A stretch of DNA of 25,171 bases from CAZUSP01 sp964623505 (GTDB taxonomy: Bacteria; Patescibacteriota; Minisyncoccia; Minisyncoccales; UBA1441). The DNA lies in contig CAZUSP010000006.1 in the NCBI GenBank assembly GCA_964623505.1, positions 1 to 25,171 of the forward strand, written 5' to 3'. The first letter of the stretch is position 1. Every line of letters begins with the position of its first letter. Below are positions 16,892 to 24,326 of the stretch, in pieces. Under the pieces are notes generated by a model. It saw nothing but the letters and a program-made list of their open reading frames with translations, had not been told where the DNA came from and ran no database searches. The translations under genes and the position numbers were made by a program.

Positions 16892-18622
16892 TCAATTTTC
16901 GCTTGTTGTCCGGATAACCTCTTCGATTGAGGTCTTGCCCTCTATGGCCCTGATCAGTCCGGCTTGGCGCATCGTGACCATTTCTTGCCTCTCGGCCTCC
17001 GCCGATATTTTTTCTTCGTCGGGATTGTCCAGTATCATCTTAGCCAGTTCATCGGTTATTTTCAATACTTCAAAAATGCCCAACCTGCCTTTGTATCCGG
17101 AAAAATTACAAACCTCGCAACCAATCGGTTTGTAAAGATAAAGCGGCTCGGGAATAGTGTACTTGTTTCTAAGAGAAGCCGACATGGATCCTAGCTGGCC
17201 TTTGATCATTTTGAGCTGCCCTTCATTGGCCATAATTTTTTTCTTACAATCCGGACAAAGTTGTCTGACCAGCCGCTGGGCAATGGCCAGCCGCAGGGTT
17301 GGCCCGATTAAAAATGGGTCAATACCCATGTCAATCAATCGGGGCACAACGCCAACGGCATTATTGGTATGAAGGGTGGACAAGACAATGTGTCCAGTTA
17401 GAGCCGCATGGATGGCTAAATCAGCCGTTTCGTCGTCACGAATCTCACCCACCATGATGACATCGGGATCTTGTCGAACCAGCTGTCTCAACCCTCGGGC
17501 AAAGGTGTAATTTATTTCCGGACGAATCTGAGACTGGTTGACTCCCTCAATAAAATATTCAACCGGATCTTCCAAGGTAACCACATTGGTCTGTTCTTGA
17601 TTCAGAAGGCGCAATAAGCTGTACAGAGTAGTGGTTTTGCCGCAACCTGTCGGGCCGGTGGCCAGGATCATCCCAAAAGGCATCTTAATTGATTCTCTAA
17701 AAATACTTTCTTGCTCCGACAAAGAACCAAGTTTGGCTATTTCGGCAAAGCCCTGATCTGGATCAAGAACTCTAATCGCCGCCTTTTCCCCCAAAGTGGT
17801 CGGCAAAGTTGAAAGACGAAAATCAATTCTTCGATCTTGAAAGCGGGTGGAGAAACGACCGTCCTGCGGGATGCGAGTCTCGTCAATCTTCAAATGAGCC
17901 AAGATCTTGAGGCGGGCAATAACGGCCGCATGAACCTTAAGCGGCAAGTAAAGACTGGAATAAAGCATTCCATCCATGCGAAAACGAATTCTAACCTGAC
18001 TTTGAGTCGGTTCAATATGAATATCGGACGCCTTGCCCTCAACCGCTTCCCTTAAAATAACCGCCACCATTTTGATCACCGGGGCCTGCTCCATCGTCCG
18101 CCCGGTCTCGGTCGGATCGCCCTTCAGGCTTAGATCCCCTTTTTCTTTTTCCAACTCAACTTCAAGTCCCTCCAGAGCCTCTTTAACTTCTCTCTCCGCC
18201 GTTTGATATTTTTCCAGAACGCTTCTGAAAACAGTCGGGGAAATGAGAAATATTTTATAGTCAAAGCCACCCCGGCGACTTAAAAACTTAAGTGCTTCTT
18301 TGGCCTGGATGTCTTGAGGATAAATCATGCCCACCTCCAGCGTACCGTTTTCTCGGCCCAAGGGGATAAAATGGTAGTGCTCAGCCGCATCCCGGGGAAT
18401 TGAGCTTAAAATATCCGAAGATATTGTCCTGGGCGGCTCGGTCAGCAAAGCAACATCAAACATTTCCGCCTTTAAGCGAAAAAGCTCCTCTTCGGGGATA
18501 AGTTTGTCGGCAATAATCAACTCTTCGGCCCTTTGCCCCTTATCAATAATTTTCTCGTTAATCTTCTTTACCTGGGTCTGAGTTAATTTGCCTCTTTGAA
18601 CTAATCCTCTAAGCAGATCCAT
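16892..18622 (-). CDS. pilB: Type IV pilus extension ATPase PilB
   Basis: A 576-residue assembly ATPase of the GspE/PilB family. The N-terminal ~150 residues form an MshEN-like domain (KLIPEEELFRLKAEMFDV; such domains bind c-di-GMP in some homologues, unproven here). GKASDIHIEPTQSQVRIRFRMDG opens the catalytic core. Walker A is GPTGCGKT (323-330), the Asp box includes TLEDPVEY, Walker B is DPDVIMVGEIRD (385-396), and STLHTNNAVGVVPRL is the His box. Four Cys (456, 459, 502, 505: CPDC and CEVC) make the zinc site of PilB/GspE. A small inverted repeat (GCTCT/AGAGC, 18629-18641) overlaps the stop of the gene before it. Confidence 0.96.
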   Translation of the reverse strand: MDLLRGLVQRGKLTQTQVKKINEKIIDKGQRAEELIIADKLIPEEELFRLKAEMFDVALLTEPPRTISSDILSSIPRDAAEHYHFIPLGRENGTLEVGMIYPQDIQAKEALKFLSRRGGFDYKIFLISPTVFRSVLEKYQTAEREVKEALEGLEVELEKEKGDLSLKGDPTETGRTMEQAPVIKMVAVILREAVEGKASDIHIEPTQSQVRIRFRMDGMLYSSLYLPLKVHAAVIARLKILAHLKIDETRIPQDGRFSTRFQDRRIDFRLSTLPTTLGEKAAIRVLDPDQGFAEIAKLGSLSEQESIFRESIKMPFGMILATGPTGCGKTTTLYSLLRLLNQEQTNVVTLEDPVEYFIEGVNQSQIRPEINYTFARGLRQLVRQDPDVIMVGEIRDDETADLAIHAALTGHIVLSTLHTNNAVGVVPRLIDMGIDPFLIGPTLRLAIAQRLVRQLCPDCKKKIMANEGQLKMIKGQLGSMSASLRNKYTIPEPLYLYKPIGCEVCNFSGYKGRLGIFEVLKITDELAKMILDNPDEEKISAEAERQEMVTMRQAGLIRAIEGKTSIEEVIRTTSEN

Positions 18623-18634
18623 AATGAAGCTCTT

Positions 18635-18922
18635 TTAGAGCCTGTCTTCCGTCGCCGGCTTTGGCCAGGAAAACAGGTCGCGGCGCCCCATTTGAGCCGA
18701 GGGATAATCAATGGACTGAAATTCCCTCAAATCATCTAGGGCTGGTGAGTTTAAAAGATCCTCATTGATGGCAACTGGCGGCTTTGCCGAAGGCGCAGCC
18801 GGACGAGACCGCTGGGGCTCAATCAGCCCCTGAATAGTCAAAATAACGGCAATGCCGAAAACCAGCACGACCAACCACAAGAGATATTTAGTGTTCTTTT
18901 CCATGGATAGAGATTCAGTCAT
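18635..18922 (-). CDS. Small single-pass membrane protein, PilP-like
   Basis: 95 residues: a short N-terminus, one membrane helix (YLLWLVVLVFGIAVILTI), a Pro/Ala/Ser-rich linker, and a C-terminal tail ending MGRRDLFSWPKP. The tail resembles the GR(R/N)DPF motif found near the start of PilP and GspC periplasmic regions. The position after pilM, pilN and pilO and before pilB is where pilP-like genes sit. The beta-sandwich domain of true PilP that contacts the secretin is absent, which fits the lack of a PilQ gene. A second ATG at 18902-18904 is possible as the start. The PilP link is an inference from one motif and gene order. Confidence 0.6.
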   Translation of the reverse strand: MTESLSMEKNTKYLLWLVVLVFGIAVILTIQGLIEPQRSRPAAPSAKPPVAINEDLLNSPALDDLREFQSIDYPSAQMGRRDLFSWPKPATEDRL

Positions 18923-18934
18923 TTTTAAATTAAA

Positions 18935-19483
18935 TTAATTTTGATAAAAGAATGCTTCAAAATTAAGCTGATGGGTGAGAGCGCCCAGTCTCCGGCCCTC
19001 TTTTCCTTCTCCTCCGGAAGAAACATGAGTCACCCTGATTAATCTCGCCGATGACTCAACTGACTGAACAAAACCCCTTAAAGAAGAATATGGTCCGGCA
19101 ACCGAGAGGCTGACTTTAACCGAGTTGATTCCGACAGCCGATCCTCCCCATGGATGGTAAACGGTCGAAGTGTTTGGAGAGCCGTCAATGACTAGGCCGT
19201 TCTCGGCCGCCTTTTCCAACAAAAAGATGATGACCGCCGGGGCGTCAGGATGAAGCGGCAAAGAAGAGGCAATCTTGGATAGATTGGCCGATCGCTGATT
19301 GAGCCTTTGTTGGATGGCGGCCATTTCCCCCAGGCGCACCTCTTCCGTCCGGATGTTTGCCCTCTTTTGACTAAGCTGGTAGCTCAACCCGGCATATTCC
19401 TGATAGCGAGGCAGGGTCATCGTTATCATCACCGCGGTCGCCACAATCAGAATTATTAAAGCGATAAGAATATAATTTTTCAT
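18935..19483 (-). CDS. pilO: Type IV pilus alignment protein PilO-like
   Basis: 182 residues with one N-terminal membrane helix (YILIALIILIVATAVMITM), a coiled-coil region (YQLSQKRANIRTEEVRLGEMAAIQQRL), and a ferredoxin-like C-terminal domain containing VKVSLSVAGPYSSLRGFVQSVE, which is typical of PilO. PilO pairs with PilN outside the membrane and connects PilM to the rest of the machine. The ATG overlaps the pilN stop as ATGA (19480-19483). Confidence 0.82.
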   Translation of the reverse strand: MKNYILIALIILIVATAVMITMTLPRYQEYAGLSYQLSQKRANIRTEEVRLGEMAAIQQRLNQRSANLSKIASSLPLHPDAPAVIIFLLEKAAENGLVIDGSPNTSTVYHPWGGSAVGINSVKVSLSVAGPYSSLRGFVQSVESSARLIRVTHVSSGGEGKEGRRLGALTHQLNFEAFFYQN

Positions 19484-20016
19484 ATTTCATTTGATATAAT
19501 AATGTCTGGATTGAAGTTCAGCATTAAGTCAAAGATAATCTGACCCTCTTTGTTTCGGTCGTAATTCTCAGTTTCTACTCTGCTTATTCTCTTTTCGTTG
19601 TTGAAAACCAACAACTGTTCACCGATGGCTTGATAGTTGGCGGCTTCAGCCTTGGCCTGGATAGACGCTTGCTCCAGATCAATGTTAAGGCTTCGATAGA
19701 GAATGCCGGGATGGGCCGTCTCTTCCAGCAAGCCCAAAACCCGAGAAGCCAAATAACGTTTGGCCAAGGTGTCTGAAAAATTGGCAAACTGGGTTTGATA
19801 ATCCAGAACCGCCTTTTCCAGAGCAACCCTGTCCGGAGAGCTTAATTCTTTGATTCGCCGACTGGCCTCTTCAATATCTCTTCGAACGCCGGCACTCATC
19901 GCGCCAAATATAAACTGGCCGGCAACCGCTATCAACAAAAAAACCAAGGCCGCTACCAAGATGACGTTTACCCATCCGGGACGGCTGGCTCTGGCTTGAG
20001 GAATTATTTCAATCAT
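19480..20016 (-). CDS. pilN: Type IV pilus alignment protein PilN-like
   Basis: 178 residues. A short cytoplasmic N-terminus (MIEIIPQARASRPGW) takes the place of the PilM-binding INLLP motif, though the match is loose. A membrane helix (VNVILVAALVFLLIAVAGQFIF), a coiled coil (RRDIEEASRRIKELSS) and a C-terminal domain follow. The order pilM-pilN-pilO supports the name more than the sequence itself does. It starts after a 56-base gap that holds an extended -10 box, so it may also be transcribed separately from pilM. Confidence 0.75.
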   Translation of the reverse strand: MIEIIPQARASRPGWVNVILVAALVFLLIAVAGQFIFGAMSAGVRRDIEEASRRIKELSSPDRVALEKAVLDYQTQFANFSDTLAKRYLASRVLGLLEETAHPGILYRSLNIDLEQASIQAKAEAANYQAIGEQLLVFNNEKRISRVETENYDRNKEGQIIFDLMLNFNPDIIISNEI

Positions 20017-20039
20017 ATTTTGTTTTTTAAACTGTCTTA

Positions 20040-20048
20040 ATTATAGCA
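20040..20048 (-). promoter_or_regulatory. Extended -10 box upstream of pilN
   Basis: TGCTATAAT on the minus strand (TATAAT at 20040-20045) lies in the 56-base gap between pilM and pilN. No -35 box of quality is found at normal spacing. The predicted start near 20033 would give a leader of about 17 bases. An internal promoter could boost pilN through pilC. Confidence 0.45.
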
Positions 20049-20072
20049 GTTGTCTGACAAAATATAAAGGGT

Positions 20073-21134
20073 TTAAAAAACTCTCAAGGCGCTGCCAACT
20101 GCCACGCTAAAGGATGGACCAATCTCTTCCATCACCGGTTTCAATACGGCCGGATACCCAACGGTTTCAAAAGGATGTCCAATCGCCACGCTCGTGTTCA
20201 AGCCCGAAGCCAGATAACCTTGGAGTCCCGGCATTTTGGCGGCCCCGCCAACCAAGACAACTTGAGGCCTTTGAGTTCCGATCAAGTATCCCCGCCTTTG
20301 GACCGATTGCCAAGATTCATTAAAGGCATTAATCAAGGGAGAAATCATTGATTCCAAGATATGCCTCGCTTCTTCCCGACCCGTATTAAATCCTTCTTCG
20401 ACTATTATCTTCTTTGAGGCCTCGGTCTCTATTTTCAGTTTTTCCCGCAGAACTCGATTAATCTTTTCGACCGCAACATCGAGGCTATGACTGCTCTGGA
20501 CGCCATTTCTGTCGCCCAAACTCAAGGTTGTGCTCTTTGCTCCGAAATCGATAATGCACAAAGGGTTGTCGTCATGAGGGGCAAAAGCTCGAAATAGAGA
20601 AAATACCTCCGGCTCAAGGGCAAAATTAAATATTTTCAGAAAATCAGCCACCTGGCGATACTGCTCCATTGTTTTCTTGGGGATGGCCACGGCTAAAATG
20701 TGAAGCATACCGCTCCCTTTAGCCGGCGGTGGGCCGATCTTTTTCCAGTCCAAGATTATTTCACTCATCGGAACGGGAATATATTTAGAAGCGTGAAAAT
20801 TAATCGCCCGGACCAGCTCATTTCCTGACATGAAGGGCAGATCAAAGCTAACAAAAAAACTAGAAAAGTCAGGAAGCGAGAAAACCGCTTTCTCGGGGCT
20901 GATCCCCGCCGCTTCAAAACAGGTCTTGATGGCCTCGGACGAGGCCTCATAAGACAGGAATAATGTTTCTTTCTCAAAAGCCCGAAAAGGCTTGTCCCCA
21001 TAAGTAGCCGATTCAAGATGGGCGTAGTTCTTTAAAGAAACTCTTTTCCGAAAGCGACTCACCTCGACAACTTTAACCGAAGAGCTGCCGATATCTATGC
21101 CGACAAAATTTTTAGAAAAATTAAAAATACCCAT
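20073..21134 (-). CDS. pilM: Type IV pilus assembly ATPase PilM
   Basis: A 353-residue actin-like protein of the cytoplasmic face of the pilus machine, related to FtsA. Phosphate-1 motif: VGIDIGSSSVKVVEVS near residues 11-26. Phosphate-2: LCIIDFGAKSTTLSLG. Adenosine motif: VVLVGGAAKMPGLQGYL. LVRAINFHASKYIPVPMSEIILDW is a strong PilM signature. It begins six bases after the stop of the eRF1-like gene, so the two are probably co-transcribed. No Shine-Dalgarno is seen, only an A/T-rich tract before the ATG. Confidence 0.95.
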   Translation of the reverse strand: MGIFNFSKNFVGIDIGSSSVKVVEVSRFRKRVSLKNYAHLESATYGDKPFRAFEKETLFLSYEASSEAIKTCFEAAGISPEKAVFSLPDFSSFFVSFDLPFMSGNELVRAINFHASKYIPVPMSEIILDWKKIGPPPAKGSGMLHILAVAIPKKTMEQYRQVADFLKIFNFALEPEVFSLFRAFAPHDDNPLCIIDFGAKSTTLSLGDRNGVQSSHSLDVAVEKINRVLREKLKIETEASKKIIVEEGFNTGREEARHILESMISPLINAFNESWQSVQRRGYLIGTQRPQVVLVGGAAKMPGLQGYLASGLNTSVAIGHPFETVGYPAVLKPVMEEIGPSFSVAVGSALRVF

Positions 21135-21140
21135 ATTTTT

Positions 21141-22307
21141 TTAATAATGAAAAACAGCTAAGGCCGGCCGGCCTTCCGGCATCTCCGAAACATTAACCAG
21201 ATGCAGCCTTTGCCCCTGTTCGAAAACCTTGACCGCCATCCAGTCGATCAAATCAACATCTCCCGGCTGAGGACCCTGGTCCCTGACCTCGACCCGGCCG
21301 TTATCTTCAACCCGACCCCATTTTTCTTGATCTTCAGCAATCAATAAAACGCTGACCCGTCCCTGACTTACGGCCTTAACGACTTCTTCTAGATTGCCCG
21401 AAGCTCGACCAGTTCCATTGAGCCGTCGATAATTCTCTATGTCCTTCTTCTTCTCTTGTTGAAAATAAGGGGCAATTGCTTTCCAGGCTTCGGCCTGAAG
21501 CTTGGTCGATTTCATCTGATCAGGATTGCCCTTAACTACTTCGTCAATCAGATGGGGATAGCGGCTGGCCTTTTGATAGATCGGCAAAAAATAATCAACG
21601 CTGGCCAAAACAAGGGGGGAGTTTTCTTCTTTCAAAAATTTAACCAAGGCTCGGTCCACTCTTTGGAAATATTGGGACAACTTATTCTTGAGATCCTCAC
21701 TGATTCCGCCATGGCCATGAAAGATCTTCTGGCCTCCCCGACCCAGATTATAGAAATTCAGACGTTTGCGTTCCTCGCCCGGAGATATCTCTTCAATCCC
21801 CTGCGGCAGATCAACCGACTTAACCTCCTCGAGATGATAGGGTGAACATAAAAATAATCGGGACTTTTTCTGACTTAAAGCCAAGAGATAATATTTCCAG
21901 CGGCGACAAAACAAAGCCAAAATGGGTTTAAGGTGAAAACGAGAGCTGACAACCAACAATTCTTTGACCGGAAAGGGCAGGCGGTAGCAGTAAAACAGAT
22001 TCGGCGCAAGATAAACGGCCAAGCCCTCGCCTTGATGCCGCCAAAACAATGAGTTCTCGTGCAGTGCCCGAGCGGGAGCTAAGATCTTAATTATTTCCGG
22101 GGAGCGATATCCTAACTCGGAAAGTTTCTTTTCGGCCTGATTCAACAGATTCTTGAGCTTTATTTGATCTCTCTTGGGACGAATAGTGATCCTCTGGGTT
22201 GAAATAAAAATAGAAATGGCCGGAGCGGAAGATGGTTGAACCAATTTGGCCAGATCGCTCCTGGGAATGCGATGAGTCAGAGCGCCTTCTTGATATTGAA
22301 TCGCCAT
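21141..22307 (-). CDS. Bacterial eRF1-like protein (baeRF type) with a GRGGQ sequence
   Basis: 388 residues. AISIFISTQR near the N-terminus, LAPARALHENSLFWRHQGEG (76-95), LPFPVKELLVVSSRFHLKPIL and YYLLALSQKKSRLFL match the bacterial archaeo-eukaryotic release-factor-like (baeRF) family as I know it, a group related to eRF1/Pelota and suspected to act on ribosomes in rescue, hibernation or quality control. GHGGISED and YFQRVDRALVKFL continue the family pattern, and the C-terminal third resembles the L7Ae-like eRF1 domain (SVLLIAEDQEKWG). Residues 189-193 read GRGGQ, identical to the peptide-release loop core of eRF1 and at a similar distance from the N-terminus. It leads the pilM operon behind a good promoter. 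The family call is good, but the function is not known. Confidence 0.75.
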   Translation of the reverse strand: MAIQYQEGALTHRIPRSDLAKLVQPSSAPAISIFISTQRITIRPKRDQIKLKNLLNQAEKKLSELGYRSPEIIKILAPARALHENSLFWRHQGEGLAVYLAPNLFYCYRLPFPVKELLVVSSRFHLKPILALFCRRWKYYLLALSQKKSRLFLCSPYHLEEVKSVDLPQGIEEISPGEERKRLNFYNLGRGGQKIFHGHGGISEDLKNKLSQYFQRVDRALVKFLKEENSPLVLASVDYFLPIYQKASRYPHLIDEVVKGNPDQMKSTKLQAEAWKAIAPYFQQEKKKDIENYRRLNGTGRASGNLEEVVKAVSQGRVSVLLIAEDQEKWGRVEDNGRVEVRDQGPQPGDVDLIDWMAVKVFEQGQRLHLVNVSEMPEGRPALAVFHY

Positions 22308-22320
22308 AATAATTCAATCT

Positions 22321-22349
22321 ATTATAGCGAATTTATAAAGCTGAATCAA
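22321..22349 (-). promoter_or_regulatory. Sigma70-type promoter for the eRF1-like gene and pilMNO-BTC
   Basis: The minus strand has -35 TTGATT (22344-22349, 4 of 6 matches), a 17-base spacer and a perfect -10 TATAAT (22321-22326). Transcription should start near 22314, giving a leader of about seven bases before the ATG at 22307. The following genes are separated by 6 to 56 bases down to pilC, so this is the likely main promoter of that operon. Confidence 0.72.
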
Positions 22350-22350
22350 A

Positions 22351-22367
22351 CTTAAAAAAATTTTAAG
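22351..22367 (-). terminator. Weak A/T-rich inverted repeat at the end of the glycosyltransferase gene
   Basis: CTTAAAA and TTTTAAG are perfect inverted repeats around a 3-base loop, overlapping the stop codon of the glycosyltransferase gene. The stem is all A/T except one pair at its base, so it is a poor terminator, but it sits exactly between two transcription units. Confidence 0.25.
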
Positions 22368-23008
22368 AATATGTTGATCCAAAGAATTTGGGCCAGCATT
22401 CTAACTCGAGAAAATAATCCGGTCAGCGGCCCTCTTTTCTTTTCTTTAACCAGGTGGCCAACCCCCGTCAATAGAAGAGTTTTAATTTTCAGATCTTTTT
22501 TCTGGGCAAAATAGCTAACCGCGCTTTCAACATAGAACTTGTGCTTGTATTTAACCGGAACGCTTTCCCAGAAGTCCCTTGAGACCACTCTGGTGCCGGC
22601 CAAAGGAAGCCGGGAGTGTTTCAAGAAGTCCAAAAATAAGAAACCCCAGCGGCGGCGATCGATTGAACCAACCGCCATATCAAATTCGCCCCGCCAAACC
22701 GGCTCAATCAAGAGATCCAGGTGTCTTGAAGTCAGACCAGTCAAATCAGCATCTAAAAAAAGAAGATAACGAGTTTTTGCCTGCCGACTGCCAAAATGCA
22801 TGGCCTGGCCCTTGCCTTGATTGAAAACAAGCCGGCGCACCCTGGCTCCGGCTTTTTCAGCTTGATTAGCTGTTTCGTCTTTAGAGCCGTCATCAACAAC
22901 GATCACTTCGGCCACAAGAGAACACCCTCGGGCGGCCGCAACCACCTCGGCAATTGTCTTTTCTTCGTTAAAGGCCGGAATTATGGCCGTTACTTCTTTT
23001 TTAATCAT
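22352..23008 (-). CDS. Family 2 glycosyltransferase
   Basis: A 218-residue GT-A fold enzyme. It opens VTAIIPAFNEEKTIAEVV, followed by the nucleotide-sugar site VIVVDDGSKDET and the metal-binding LFLDADLTG. FNQGKGQAMHFGSRQAKT is typical of DPM1-like and related GT2 enzymes. No membrane domain is present except a hydrophobic C-terminal tail (ILWINIFLKFF) that may touch the membrane. It probably transfers a sugar to a lipid or surface polymer, but donor and acceptor cannot be read from sequence. Its ATG overlaps the tspO stop as ATGA. Confidence 0.88.
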   Translation of the reverse strand: MIKKEVTAIIPAFNEEKTIAEVVAAARGCSLVAEVIVVDDGSKDETANQAEKAGARVRRLVFNQGKGQAMHFGSRQAKTRYLLFLDADLTGLTSRHLDLLIEPVWRGEFDMAVGSIDRRRWGFLFLDFLKHSRLPLAGTRVVSRDFWESVPVKYKHKFYVESAVSYFAQKKDLKIKTLLLTGVGHLVKEKKRGPLTGLFSRVRMLAQILWINIFLKFF

Positions 23009-23505
23009 ATTCCGTCAAATAACCAGAGAGAGTTGAACAACCAAATGGTGATATTCAAAATACCAGCAAAACTAACCCCGAGCCAATAAGGAAAGAGTAT
23101 ATAAGCCACCCTTTTGTCAATCTCGAGAGAACGATAGATCAAGATGATAACAATGGCCCAAAGAAAGATAATGTTAAACACCCCGCCCAACAAACTAGTA
23201 AATCCAAAGAAAACGACTAACCAGGAAGCATTAAAAAACAAATGAACAATGAAAAGCCAAAAGACTTTTTTTACTGGCCGATTGCTTAATCCTTTTTTCC
23301 AGATCAGATAAAGGGCAATTCCCATCAAGGCATAAAAAATCAGCCAGGCTGGAGCAAACAGCCAATTTGGCGGAGTGAATCCGGGCTTGTCTAAATAAAT
23401 ATACCAGTTTTTGATGGCTGGCCGAGCAAAAACGAAACCAACGAGGCCCGTCAAATAACAAATAAAGATCGAGGCGACTAGTTTAAAAACATCTTGTTTA
23501 TTCAT
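23005..23505 (-). CDS. tspO: TspO/MBR family membrane protein
   Basis: A 166-residue protein with five hydrophobic segments, matching the five-helix TspO fold. The signature KPGFTPPNWLFAPAW lies near residues 40-54, and NASWLVVFFGF and the final NITIWLFNSLW fit the family. TspO proteins bind tetrapyrroles or lipids. Their role in such reduced bacteria is unknown. The first Met after an A/T-rich region was chosen and no clear Shine-Dalgarno is present. It is the first gene left of the rearranged region and is translationally coupled to the glycosyltransferase. Confidence 0.93.
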   Translation of the reverse strand: MNKQDVFKLVASIFICYLTGLVGFVFARPAIKNWYIYLDKPGFTPPNWLFAPAWLIFYALMGIALYLIWKKGLSNRPVKKVFWLFIVHLFFNASWLVVFFGFTSLLGGVFNIIFLWAIVIILIYRSLEIDKRVAYILFPYWLGVSFAGILNITIWLFNSLWLFDGI

Positions 23506-23565
23506 CCAGAGAATAATTATTATTTGCCATTTATTTTAACTGTTTTTTGGCGGATGGTCTGACCA

Positions 23566-23594
23566 GAAATAATTCTCATCTTAGAAGCTGTCAA
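23566..23594 (-). promoter_or_regulatory. Possible promoter for tspO and the glycosyltransferase
   Basis: A perfect -35 TTGACA (23589-23594) is followed after 17 bases by TATTTC (23566-23571), which matches TATAAT at only three positions. The leader would be about 55 bases. The site falls inside the decayed recombinase remnant. Confidence 0.35.
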
Positions 23595-23805
23595 GCAAAC
23601 CCTCCATCCCTTTCCGTCCGCCTCGCCCGAAAGCGGAAGCAAAAAGAACGATTTCAAGCTTTCAGCCAACAAAGCCCGCGGCTAAATTCTAACAAATTTT
23701 AGTTTTGGCGGCAAATTCTTTTAGCCCAGCGAGCTGTGCTTCGATCCTTAAAGCCCGTTTTTCTCCGCTGTCCGTTGATTTTCTAGTATAAGTAGAGTAT
23801 CTCAT
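23581..23805 (-). pseudogene. Serine recombinase remnant (N-terminal catalytic end, decayed)
   Basis: The ATG at 23803-23805, preceded by GGAG, opens a 38-codon frame ending TAG at 23689. The peptide starts MRYSTYTRKSTDSGEKRALR and goes on IEAQLAGLKEFAAK, a clear match to the start of large serine recombinases: Tyr-x-Arg-x-Ser with Ser10 as the nucleophile, then the usual SIEAQL-like helix. Reading on in the same frame past two stops gives KLEIVLFASAFGRGGR and MEGLLDSF (23661-23584), which loosely resembles the next family block, so this looks like a decayed gene rather than a simple truncation. Most of the catalytic domain and all of the DNA-binding part are gone. It lies between tspO and inverted murD DNA. 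The 38-codon part is convincing, the extension is tentative. Confidence 0.65.
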
Positions 23806-23909
23806 AACTCCAAGGAATGAAAATTCAGAAAAGCCCGCTTCTGATGTTCCGCTTTGCCGAACAAAGACAAAAAATTAAATTCTGCTTCAAAATCGATTGG
23901 GAGTCCTCG
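23802..23909 (-). other. Short open frame overlapping the recombinase start
   Basis: A 35-codon frame with no start codon of its own (TAG at 23910-23912) ends FLNFHSLEL and overlaps the recombinase ATG as ATGA. The overlap style matches real operon joints in this window, so it may be the tail of a gene that preceded the recombinase. I do not recognise it and a chance frame is possible. It reads antisense to the first ~30 codons of the plus-strand murD frame, which themselves do not look like MurD. Confidence 0.25.
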
Positions 23910-24326
23910 CTACGGGCGAGTCAAATTTTTCTTTTTCCAACTGGCGCTGATTATTCAAAAAATCTCAATCAGTTTAATCTTGTTTTTCGTTCGCCGGGCG
24001 TACCCTATAATCTGCCGGAAATTCAAAAAGCGGTAAAAACAGGCATTGAAACTTCCAGCGTCACCAAGCTGTTTTTCAAAGAAGCAAAAAAACTGGGCTG
24101 TAAAATTGTCGGAGTTTCAGGCATCAATGGAAAAGGGACGACCGCAACTTTGATTTATCGGATGCTTAAAGCCGGCGGCAGGGATGTTTTTTTGCCGACT
24201 TCTTCCAAAATGTTGACGATTAGATGGCCAGTGATTGTTTTTCCTTTGGCGCCAACTACTCCAATAACCGTCATTTTTCTTGCTGAAAAACCGCAAAGAA
24301 AAACCGCTAAGGCCACCAGGGGATAA
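23817..24326 (+). pseudogene. murD: MurD N-terminal fragment, inverted relative to the rest of murD
   Basis: The plus-strand frame is 169 codons, but only about 23935-24193 looks like MurD (UDP-N-acetylmuramoylalanine-D-glutamate ligase): NLVFRSPGVPYNLPEIQKA, LFFKEAKKLGCKIVGV, then the ATP loop GINGKGTT and LIYRMLKAGGRDVFL. After Leu126 the expected GNIG-type sequence is missing and the frame reads the antisense of a Mur ligase. Before ~23930 the first ~40 residues lack the Rossmann start of MurD and lie antisense to recombinase-associated DNA. So both ends of the MurD match are breakpoints. The rest of a MurD lies on the minus strand at 24386-25171. Whether this is a chimera or a true rearrangement cannot be settled here. 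Confidence 0.7.

Noticed and set aside
21456..21845. 129-codon plus-strand frame within the eRF1-like gene
   Set aside because: It is antisense to a gene with clear family motifs and a promoter, and shows no motif of its own.
23890..23922. Sequence resembling the 3' end of a tRNA (TCCTCGCTACGGGC), possible attachment site
   Set aside because: The T-loop TTC motif and a pairing T-stem are absent and no other tRNA arms are found upstream, so a tRNA or tRNA fragment cannot be supported.
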